Below, one piece after another: positions 33,152 through 41,020 of a DNA stretch of 64,000 bases. The DNA is from Terrabacter sp. Root181. Its GTDB lineage: Bacteria > Actinomycetota > Actinomycetes > Actinomycetales > Dermatophilaceae. The notes under the pieces were generated by a model. The model was not told where the DNA came from. It was given only the letters and a program-made list of their open reading frames with translations, and did no database searches. How positions within the stretch are numbered: position 1 is the first letter of the stretch; each line of letters starts with the position of its first letter. The position numbers were made by a program, and so were the translations under genes. Location: positions 326,336-390,335 of the forward strand of contig NZ_LMHU01000008.1 in assembly GCF_001428505.1 (NCBI RefSeq), given 5' to 3'.

Positions 33152-33156
33152 GGCAC
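33152..33156. other. Right attachment core (GGCAC)
   Basis: The same 5 bp as at 23070-23074. On its right the tadA N-terminal part continues. On its left lies element DNA (GCTAGCGTATGCT). The flanks of the two cores share little else, as expected when attP and attB differ. Confidence 0.85.
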
Positions 33157-34044
33157 ACCGCTGTTCAGGGCGATGAGCAGGTCGAGGCTCTCCTCCTGCC
33201 GCACCTCGCCGACGATGATGCGCGACGGGCGCATCCGCAGCGCCTCCTTGACGAGTCGGCGCAGCGGGACCTCCCCCGTGCCCTCGAGGCTGGGCTGTCG
33301 GCACTGCATCGCCGCGACGTCACGCTGGGGGATCTTCAGCTCGAAGACCTCCTCGCACGTGACGATGCGCTCGCGTGGCGGGATGGCGGCCGCGAGGCAG
33401 TTCAGGAGCGTCGTCTTGCCCGCCTGGGTGCCTCCGGCCACGAGCACGTTGAGCCCGCTCGCGACAGCGGCCTCGAGGAATGTCGCCGCCTGCCGTGGCA
33501 TCGTGCCGAGGCGGACGAGGTCGTCGAGGTGGTCGGCCTTGACGACGAACTTGCGGATGTTGACCTGCCAGTGGGTCCGGCTGATGTCCGGGATGACGAC
33601 GTGGAGCCTCGAACCGTCAGCGAGGGTCGCGTCCACGAAGGGGCTGCTGAGGTCGACGCGCCGACCGCTGCTCTTGAGCATGCGCTCGACGAGGTCTCGC
33701 ACCTCGTCGGCCGTCAGGATCGTCGGGGTCAGCTCGGCGATGCCGCCACGGGCCACGAAGACCCTCGAGGGCTCGTTGATCCAGATCTCCTCGACGGCAG
33801 CGTCGTCGAAGTACTGCTGGAGCGGCCCGTAGCCGGCGACGACCGCGAGGATCGAGTGCACGGCCAGCCGCTGGTCCCCGAGCGAGGGCAGGCCGCCGTG
33901 GAGGGACCTCTCGTCGTAGTCCTGCACGGCCTCCTGGACGAGCCGGCGGACCGCCTTCGAGTCGCTGGCCGGATCGAGACCCGAGCGACGGATCAGCTCG
34001 CGGACCTCGCCCTCGACGTGACGCACCGCTTCCTGTGTCGACAT
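33152..34044 (-). pseudogene. tadA: tadA (cpaF), N-terminal fragment cut off by the integrative element
   Basis: Residues 1-298 of the secretion ATPase. The N-terminal domain (GYGPLQQYFDDAAVEEIWIN) is followed by Walker A GGTQAGKTT (204-212), the Asp box VTCEEVFELKIPQ, and Walker B RIIVGEVRQEE (275-285). It stops at LNSGVP where the element begins. The frame then continues through 136 more codons of element DNA, so a hybrid without the C-terminal His box could be made, probably inactive. TadA powers Flp pilus assembly from the cytosolic face of the TadB/TadC platform. It is divergent from the FHA-FtsK gene. Confidence 0.92.
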
Positions 34045-34296
34045 GCCTTCCCCTGAACCCTGTGAGTTGCTTCGCCCGACATCCTGCCCGGACTGTCGCG
34101 ATCTGGCGCGTCCAAGCTAGGTCAAATGCAGTCAAACGCGGGAACTTCGTCCACAGGGCGCCGTGGGGTTCGTCGGTGCACCGGGCACTGTATCGAGTCC
34201 CGGGCGGGCGCGGCCGTCGTCATCCACACCTGTGCACGCACCCCGCACCTCGGGGCTCCTGCGCGGTCTCATGGGACCCCCGAGAAGGAGGCTCCG

Positions 34297-37200
34297 GTGC
34301 GCCTGACCATGACTCTCATCGACACCCACGAGGTCGGTCTGGCCCCGCGTCACGTCACGATCGAGGCCCCGTCCGGCACGGTCTTCGGCGCCGTCCGTCC
34401 CCGTCTCAACGACATCGCCGGGGTGCAGGGCTGCGGCTTCCGGATCGACGGCCGCCTCGTGTCCGACGGGGACGTGGTCGGGTCGCCACCCCTCCTGAGG
34501 GGCGCCCTCCTCACCGTCGCGCGGCCAGGTGACCCCGTGGCGCCCGCGACGGGCCACGGGGCCGTCGAGCTGCGGGTGGTCGGCGGCCCGGGGGCTGGGC
34601 GTGTCGTCTCACTGGGGCGGGGCGAGCACGTCATCGGCCGGGCCGCGTCCGCGGAGGTACGCCTCGACGACCCCGGGGTCTCGCGCGCGCACGCCGTCGT
34701 CACGGTAGCCGCCGACCGCGTCACGGTCACGGACCACCGCCCGACCAACGGGTCGCGCGTCGACTCGTCGCCCGTGCCGCTCGAGGGCGCCCGACTGGAG
34801 CACGGCCAGCGGCTGACCGTGGGGTCGACGACCCTCGTGCTCGGCACCGTCGACGTCCGCAGTGGGCACCACGAGACCGTCGACGGTGAGGTCCGCATCC
34901 ATCGCCAACCGCGTTTCCGCGAGGTGGGCGCGCCGCCGTCGGTGGTCTTCCCCGATGCGCCGATACGCCCGGAGCACCAACGGATGCCGCTGCTCACGTC
35001 CCTGGCACCCGTGGTCCTGTCGGCAGTGCTCGCCGTCGCCCTCTCCTCACCCGTCCTGCTCCTCTTCGCCCTGATGTCGCCGGTCCTGCTCCTGGGTCAG
35101 TGGTGGAGCGACCGGCGCGCCGGTCGGGTGTCGTACCGCAGACAGGTCCGCGAGCATGCTACCCGAGTCGCTCGTGCCCGTGACGACCTCGTCGAGGCCA
35201 CCGCGACCGATGCAGCACGACGGCGCGAGCACCATCCCGACCTCACGCACCTCGAGGCTGTGGTCCGTCGCCGCGGGACCCGTCTGTGGGAACGCCGCCC
35301 GTCGGACGACGACCACCTGGTCCTCCGGCTCGGGACGGCGACCCAGCCGACGGGCGTCGACGTCTCAGGTCCGGCGCCCGAAGGGCCTCCCGCGGTGGGC
35401 GGCCTGCCAGCCCTGCTGCACCTCGGGACGTGCGGCGTCGTGGGCGTGGCCGGCCCTCGGGACCACGCGCTCAGCCTCGTCGGCGGCCTGCTCCTTCAGG
35501 TGGCCGCCTGGCACACGCCGCGCGAGGTCCGGCTGCTCGTCCTCGCCGACAGCCGGCCTGCCGCGCTCGACTGGGAGTGGGCCGCGCACCTCCCGCACGT
35601 CCGCGCCGACGACGGTTCGGCTGCAGCCGTGGCCGGCGACCCGACGGGAGTGGCCCGACAGGTGTCCGGCCTCCGTGTCCTCGTCGAGAGGCGACTCGTG
35701 GTGGCCGACGGTCGCTGGACCGGCTCTCGGCCCCCGCCCCCCGACGTGGTCGTCGTCCTCGACGGTGCCAGCGGTCTGCGAGCACGACCCGGGGTCGCGG
35801 AGCTCTTGAGGGACGGGCCACGGGCCGGGGTCGTCTTCGTCTGCCTCGACCGCGACGTCACCTCGCTCCCGGCCGAGACGCGCGCCACGGTGGAGGTGGC
35901 CGACACCGGACAGTCGGCCACGGTGCGGGAGGAGGGCCACACCCTCACCGGTGTGGCACCCGACCTGCCGTCCCTCGGATGGCTCGAGAGGGTCAGCCGC
36001 GCCCTGTCACCCTTCGTCGACGCGACACCGGAGGGTGGTGAGGCAGCCCTCCCGCGTCACGTGTCGTTCGTCGACCTGCACCGGTCGACAGGTCTCGACC
36101 CCACGACCGTCGAGGGTCTGCAGCGGTCGTGGTCGCGCAGCACGGGTCGGCCCGTCGCCCTCCTGGGCCGCACGACCGACGGCGACCTCACGATCGACCT
36201 CGCGGCCGACGGGCCACACGTGCTCGTCGGAGGGACCACGGGCTCGGGCAAGTCGGAGCTGCTCCAGGCCCTGGTGACCGGCCTCGCCGTCAGCAACCGC
36301 CCGGACGAGCTGGCCCTCCTCCTCGTTGACTACAAGGGGGGCTCGGCCTTCAGCGACTGCGCCCGCCTGCCGCACACGGTCGGCCTCGTCACCGACCTCG
36401 ACGCGCACCTGACCGCACGGGCACTCGCCTCGCTCGACGCCGAGATGAAGCGCCGCGAGCGGCTGCTCGCGCGGGCGTCGGCGCGCGACCTCGACCACTA
36501 TCGGAGAGCCGCGGCCGTATGCGGTGAGCTCCCTCCGCTGTCCAGGCTCGTCATCGTCGTGGACGAGTTCAAGGCACTCGCCGACGAGTTCCCGGACTTC
36601 ATCGCGGGCCTGGTGCGCGTCGCAGCCCTCGGCCGCGCGCTCGGGCTCCATCTCGTGCTGGCGACGCAGCGCCCGGCCGGCATCGTCTCCGCCGACATGC
36701 GGGCCAACGTCGCCGTCCGCATCGCCCTGCGCGTCCGTGACCGGTCCGACAGCGAGGACGTCGTCGACGCCGTCGACGCTGCGTCGTTGGACGCCCGCAC
36801 ACCAGGACGGGCCTGTATCCGCTCGGGCGACCGGAGCCTGGCAACGATCCAGACGGCCTACCTCGGGCGGCCCGAGGAGGACGCCGCAGAGAGCAGGGAC
36901 GTTCGCGTCGTCGAGCGCGACCTGCTCTCCCCCGTCGCCCCGCGGGACCACGAACCGGACGGTGACGACAGTCGACCTACCGAGCTGCACGCCGTCGTCG
37001 AGGCCGCAAACACCGCCGCTCGCCGAGCCGGCATACCGTCGCCGCCTCCACCCTGGCTGCCGCCGCTCCCCACCGTGCTGCGCCCGGACGACGTCATCGC
37101 GACCGAGCCGAGCACCCCAGCCACCTCACCCGGGGGCGACGTGCCGCTGGGGCTCGTCGACGTCCCCGAGGAGCAGCGCCGGGACACGTTCTGGTGGCGA

Positions 37201-38586
37201 GCGCAGGACCGTGGGCACCTCGGGATCGCCGGGGGTCCACGCTCGGGACGCTCCACCGCGCTCGTCACCCTCGCACTCGGCCTCGTCGGGACGGCCGCAC
37301 CCACGGAGCTGCACGTCCACGTGCTCCAGGGCGTCGCGGGACCGTGCGCCACGCTCGGGTCGCTCCCCCACGTGGGGACGGTGACGGACGGGGGCGACCC
37401 GACCCGCAGCCGACGACTGATCGCCCGCCTGCTCCGCCTCGTCGACGGGGAGGAGCCCGGGGCCGCCCGCACCGTCGTGCTCGTCGACGGCTGGGAGTCG
37501 CTCGAGGAGTCCTTGGCGGGCATCGACCACGGCGCGCCCGTCGACGAGCTCCACCGGCTCCTCCGCGACGGCCCGGGCGCCGGGGTGAGGTTCGCCGTCA
37601 CGGGTGGCCGCGCCATCCTCTCCGGCAGGCTGCCGGGCCTGCTCGACCGACGACTGGCCCTGCACCTGCCCGACCCTCTGGACCTCACCCTCGCCGGCAT
37701 CTCTCCCGAGCACGCCGCCTCGGGCCGCCCACCCGGACGAGCGATCGACCCCCGCACCGGACACGAGGTGCAGCTCGTCACGCCCACCACCGGTTCCCTC
37801 CTGGACGAAGTGGCCCGCGTCGCGGACGCCCAGCGCGACGGCCTGACCAGGACCACGGGGCCTGCTGGCCCGTGGCGTATCGCCGCGCTGCCGGAGCGGG
37901 TCGAGCTCGACGAGCTACCCACAGCCCGGGACACCCTGTGGATCGGGATCGGCGGCGACACCGCCACGCCCTCGGCACTGCCGCTCGGCCCCGGTGGCCG
38001 CGTCCTGGTCGCCGGGCCGAGCCGCTCCGGCCGATCCTCCACCCTGGCGACCATCGGTCACCAGCTGCTCGAACAGGGAAGGTCCGTCACGGTCGTCAGC
38101 CCCCGCCGCTCGGCCCTGTCGACGTGGGCGGCCATCCGCGACTGCCCTGCGCTGACCCAGCAGGACGCCGCAGACCTGGTCAGGACCCGTCAGCACGACC
38201 CCGACCTGTGCCTGCTCGTCGACGACGCGGAGCTCGTCGACGGCAGCCCCGCCGAGGCGGCGCTCCTCGAGGCGGCTCGCCTCGTCGACGGCACGGACGG
38301 GGTCGTCGTGCTCGGCGCCGACCTGACCCGCGCGAACGCGGCCTTCCGCGGGCTCGTGCCCGAGGTGGCCCGTGACGGAGTCGGGATCCTGCTCGGGGCG
38401 ACCTCCCCGGGTGACGGCGACGTGCTCGGCGTCCGTCTCGAGGTCGAGGCCACCCGCCGCCCCGGTCGGGGCCACCTCGTCGTCGACGGGCGCGCGACAC
38501 CGCTCCAGGTGGCGCTGCTCGACCCGGAGCGGTGCCGGAGGCCGGACTCACCGCCCACGACGGCTCGCGCTCTGCCACTCTCGTGA
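34297..38586 (+). CDS. FHA-domain FtsK/SpoIIIE ATPase (EssC/EccC-like)
   Basis: 1429 residues from GTG 34297, 9 nt after GAGAAGGAGG. Order of domains: an N-terminal ubiquitin-like segment (1-75), an FHA domain (about 90-185, HVIGRAASAEVRLDDPGVSR), two TM helices (about 230-268), then three FtsK/SpoIIIE-like ATPase modules with P-loops GGTTGSGKSE (about 645), GGPRSGRST (about 978) and AGPSRSGRSS (about 1240). The first is canonical; the others lack the standard G-K. This is the layout of type VII secretion ATPases. No EsxA, EccB or mycosin gene is nearby, so it is an orphan. It could serve a minimal secretion route or one encoded elsewhere. Confidence 0.88.
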   Translation: MRLTMTLIDTHEVGLAPRHVTIEAPSGTVFGAVRPRLNDIAGVQGCGFRIDGRLVSDGDVVGSPPLLRGALLTVARPGDPVAPATGHGAVELRVVGGPGAGRVVSLGRGEHVIGRAASAEVRLDDPGVSRAHAVVTVAADRVTVTDHRPTNGSRVDSSPVPLEGARLEHGQRLTVGSTTLVLGTVDVRSGHHETVDGEVRIHRQPRFREVGAPPSVVFPDAPIRPEHQRMPLLTSLAPVVLSAVLAVALSSPVLLLFALMSPVLLLGQWWSDRRAGRVSYRRQVREHATRVARARDDLVEATATDAARRREHHPDLTHLEAVVRRRGTRLWERRPSDDDHLVLRLGTATQPTGVDVSGPAPEGPPAVGGLPALLHLGTCGVVGVAGPRDHALSLVGGLLLQVAAWHTPREVRLLVLADSRPAALDWEWAAHLPHVRADDGSAAAVAGDPTGVARQVSGLRVLVERRLVVADGRWTGSRPPPPDVVVVLDGASGLRARPGVAELLRDGPRAGVVFVCLDRDVTSLPAETRATVEVADTGQSATVREEGHTLTGVAPDLPSLGWLERVSRALSPFVDATPEGGEAALPRHVSFVDLHRSTGLDPTTVEGLQRSWSRSTGRPVALLGRTTDGDLTIDLAADGPHVLVGGTTGSGKSELLQALVTGLAVSNRPDELALLLVDYKGGSAFSDCARLPHTVGLVTDLDAHLTARALASLDAEMKRRERLLARASARDLDHYRRAAAVCGELPPLSRLVIVVDEFKALADEFPDFIAGLVRVAALGRALGLHLVLATQRPAGIVSADMRANVAVRIALRVRDRSDSEDVVDAVDAASLDARTPGRACIRSGDRSLATIQTAYLGRPEEDAAESRDVRVVERDLLSPVAPRDHEPDGDDSRPTELHAVVEAANTAARRAGIPSPPPPWLPPLPTVLRPDDVIATEPSTPATSPGGDVPLGLVDVPEEQRRDTFWWRAQDRGHLGIAGGPRSGRSTALVTLALGLVGTAAPTELHVHVLQGVAGPCATLGSLPHVGTVTDGGDPTRSRRLIARLLRLVDGEEPGAARTVVLVDGWESLEESLAGIDHGAPVDELHRLLRDGPGAGVRFAVTGGRAILSGRLPGLLDRRLALHLPDPLDLTLAGISPEHAASGRPPGRAIDPRTGHEVQLVTPTTGSLLDEVARVADAQRDGLTRTTGPAGPWRIAALPERVELDELPTARDTLWIGIGGDTATPSALPLGPGGRVLVAGPSRSGRSSTLATIGHQLLEQGRSVTVVSPRRSALSTWAAIRDCPALTQQDAADLVRTRQHDPDLCLLVDDAELVDGSPAEAALLEAARLVDGTDGVVVLGADLTRANAAFRGLVPEVARDGVGILLGATSPGDGDVLGVRLEVEATRRPGRGHLVVDGRATPLQVALLDPERCRRPDSPPTTARALPLS

Positions 38587-38613
38587 CCCACACCCTGGCT
38601 CGAGGAGGACCCC

Positions 38614-39564
38614 ATGCCGCGCGGCGCCCGAGAGATCACCCTGCGCTTCCTCGCCGCGCCGACCGACGCCGGCTACTCCGGCACCGTCGGCGGCGGCCGC
38701 GTCCTCGAGTGGATCGACAAGGCGGGCTACGCGGCGGCGGCGGGGTGGAGCGGGACGTACAGCGTCACGGCATACGTCGGCAACGTGCGCTTCACGCGGC
38801 CCGTCGAGGTCGGCGACCTCGTCGAGGCGACCGCGAGGGTCATCCACACCGGCACGACGAGCATGCACATCCTCGTCACCGTCTCGGCCGGCAACCCGCG
38901 GGACGGCGACCTCCGGCCCACGACCGACTGCATCATGGTCTTCGTCGCCGTCGACGAGCACGGCAGGCCGACACCGGTCGCCCAGATGGTCCCCGAGGAC
39001 GAGCACGACCGCGAGTGGCAGGAGAGCGCCGTCACCCGCATCGGGCTGCGCAACGAGATCGCCGCAGCGATGGCGGCCCAGACCTACAGCGACGCCGGCA
39101 CCGCACCGCGCGTCGTGCTGCGCTTCCTCGCCGCACCGACCGACGTCAACTGGGGCGGCAAGGTGCACGGCGGCATCGTCATGCGCTGGATCGACGAGGC
39201 CGCGCACGTGCTCGCGACCGAGTGGACCGGCTCGGCGTCCAACGTCGCCGTGTACGCCGGCGGCGTCCGCTTCTACCGACCGTTGCGGATCGGCCATCTC
39301 GTCGAGGTGGAGGCACGACTGCTGCTCACGGGCACGTCGAGCATGCACATCAGCGTGCACGTCCGCTCGGGTGACCCGTCCACCGGCGACCTCGACCTGA
39401 CGACCCACTCGCTCATCGTCTTCGTGCCGCTCGACGTCGACGGCAACGCCGTCGCCGCTCGTCCATGGGTGCCCGTCAGCGACGAGGACGTCGCCCTGCA
39501 CGACCACGCCCAGGCCCTCGTGGAGATGCGCAACGAGGTCGACGCGGAGCGCCACATCCCTTGA
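38614..39564 (+). CDS. Acyl-CoA thioesterase, double hotdog
   Basis: 316 residues made of two hotdog domains. Copy 1 starts LRFLAAPTDAGYSGTVGGGR and copy 2 (about 165-300) LRFLAAPTDVNWGGKVHGGI, with IMRWIDEAAHVLA as the catalytic helix. The N/D-x-x-G-K/T-V-x-G-G-x-x-M-x-W-I/L-D pattern is that of the acyl-CoA thioesterase YciA/ACOT family. It cleaves acyl-CoA to free acid. In copy 1 the HGG is GGG, so the first active site may be degenerate. RBS GAGGAGG. Confidence 0.85.
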   Translation: MPRGAREITLRFLAAPTDAGYSGTVGGGRVLEWIDKAGYAAAAGWSGTYSVTAYVGNVRFTRPVEVGDLVEATARVIHTGTTSMHILVTVSAGNPRDGDLRPTTDCIMVFVAVDEHGRPTPVAQMVPEDEHDREWQESAVTRIGLRNEIAAAMAAQTYSDAGTAPRVVLRFLAAPTDVNWGGKVHGGIVMRWIDEAAHVLATEWTGSASNVAVYAGGVRFYRPLRIGHLVEVEARLLLTGTSSMHISVHVRSGDPSTGDLDLTTHSLIVFVPLDVDGNAVAARPWVPVSDEDVALHDHAQALVEMRNEVDAERHIP

Positions 39565-39613
39565 CCCACAGCGCTTTTCGCTGACCGACGGCCTCTTCGC
39601 CGGGGCGGGTCGG

Positions 39614-40816
39614 TCACCGCACCGCAGCCATGGCCTCGACCAGGGGCACGACCTCCGACGCGTCGGGGAGCCCCGCGATCTCGTCCGCGAGCGCGTCGGC
39701 TCTCGACCTGACACCCGCGTCGTCGAGCACCCGGTTGACGGCTTCCGCCAGCCCGGACATGGCCACCTGCCGTCCCCCGAGCCGCACGCCAGCACCGACC
39801 TCGTCGATGCGCTGCGCGTTGACCTCCTGGTCGAAGGCGAAGAGGGGCACCAGCACCTGCGGCACCCCGGCCGCGAGGGCCGACATCATCGTGCCGAACC
39901 CGCCGTGACCGACCACCGCGGACGCGAGCGGCATGACGTCGTCCTGCGGCCACCACTGCTCGACGTGGGCGTTCCGGGGCCAGGGGCGCAGCGCCTCGGG
40001 GTCACCGGCGTGCCCCGTCGTGAGGAGCACCCGCACGGGGAGATCGGCCAGCGCGTCGAGCGAGAGGCGGAAGACGGTGCTCAGCTCCTCGAAGCCGGCC
40101 GTCACCGACCCGAAGGTCACGTAGACGAGGGGGCGTTCGGAGTCCCCCCAGGTGGTCGGCAGGGTCCCCGAGCGGGTGCTCGCCTCGCCGTCTCGATAGC
40201 GCATGACCGTCGGGACGCCGCCCCCTGCAGCATCGTCATTCGTCCCGCTCCCGTCCTCGTCGGTGATGTCGAGACTCGGTGGCACCTGCGAGAAGACGGG
40301 GGCCGACGACATCGCCGCAGCGCACGACCCCCGGTCGAGCCCGGCGACCACGTCGAGCTCGCCCAGCGGGTCGACGAGCACCTGCCCGGCCCACCGCTGG
40401 AGGTTCCCGAGCCCGATCGCCATCTCGACGTGCGGCACTCCGGATCGCACAGCGGCGGCGAGCGACCCGAACTCGCACGGCTCGCGCAGGATGACGTCGG
40501 GAGCCCAGTCGTCGACGACCTCCTGCACGCGCGGCCAGGCCGCCTGCGCGTCGAGCCGGCCGAAGACGTCGCGCACCACCGTCGCGTTGGCCTCTTCCGG
40601 AGACATCGACGGCAGCCGACCGAAGACGGCGCCCATGACCTCCGGCGGCACGTCGTCGAACGGCACGTGCTCGAGACCGGCCCGCGTCACGTGGCTCGCG
40701 AACGACTCCGGGGCAGCCACCCGCACCTCGTGTCCGGCCTCGGCGCACGCCCTCGCGACCGAGGTCATCGGCCCGAAGTGTCCCGTGCCCGCCGTCGTCG
40801 CGAACAGCATCCGCAT
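39614..40816 (-). CDS. MGT-type UDP-glycosyltransferase (GT1)
   Basis: 400 residues starting MRMLFATTAGTGHFGPMTSV at 40816. GT-B fold: the N-terminal glycine loop has G-x-G-H-F-x-P, and the C-terminal nucleotide-sugar site is SAVVGHGGFGTMMSALAAGV followed by PLFAFDQ. The acidic linker near residue 200 (DEDGSGTNDDAAGG) is unusual. GT1 members glycosylate small lipophilic molecules such as antibiotics or lipids. The acceptor is unknown. Confidence 0.82.
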   Translation of the reverse strand: MRMLFATTAGTGHFGPMTSVARACAEAGHEVRVAAPESFASHVTRAGLEHVPFDDVPPEVMGAVFGRLPSMSPEEANATVVRDVFGRLDAQAAWPRVQEVVDDWAPDVILREPCEFGSLAAAVRSGVPHVEMAIGLGNLQRWAGQVLVDPLGELDVVAGLDRGSCAAAMSSAPVFSQVPPSLDITDEDGSGTNDDAAGGGVPTVMRYRDGEASTRSGTLPTTWGDSERPLVYVTFGSVTAGFEELSTVFRLSLDALADLPVRVLLTTGHAGDPEALRPWPRNAHVEQWWPQDDVMPLASAVVGHGGFGTMMSALAAGVPQVLVPLFAFDQEVNAQRIDEVGAGVRLGGRQVAMSGLAEAVNRVLDDAGVRSRADALADEIAGLPDASEVVPLVEAMAAVR

Positions 40817-41020
40817 GGCCACCAGCGTCCCACCGCCGGCGTGCGGGCACGAGGCCTTTCCGACGGAATACCCCTCCGTCGAAGGGGACACGCGGAGTTC
40901 ACCCGATGGCCACCGGAGGGGCACCCAGCCGCTCCCCCACCGCTCATAGCGTCACAGACGGTTCCCAGCCGCGTCGACCAGAGGGGCGCGGCGGACTCAC
41001 CTCGCCGAAGGAGCACCCGC

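Larger units (their letters stand above)
23070..33156. mobile_element. 10.08-kb serine-integrase element with a Pycsar-like defence operon, inserted in tadA
   Basis: The ends are defined by the split tadA gene and a shared 5-bp core GGCAC (23070-23074 and 33152-33156). The distance between equivalent positions is 10,082 bp. The integrase gene lies just inside the left end. Then come an intergenic block with dyads and direct repeats, a plus-strand cassette of small genes ending in an HNH gene, a minus-strand Pycsar-like operon, and a few unknown genes at the right end. No structural phage, packaging or replication gene is recognised. A satellite, reduced prophage or mobilisable defence island are all possible. 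Base composition falls from about 85% GC in one sampled cassette line to about 62% in the pycTM lines I counted (29641-29760). Confidence 0.9.

Noticed and set aside
39905-41020. N-terminal extension of the PhoX frame by 372 codons
   Set aside because: The extension is antisense to the glycosyltransferase gene. The GTG at 41021 has GAAGGAG upstream and gives a normal PhoX start.
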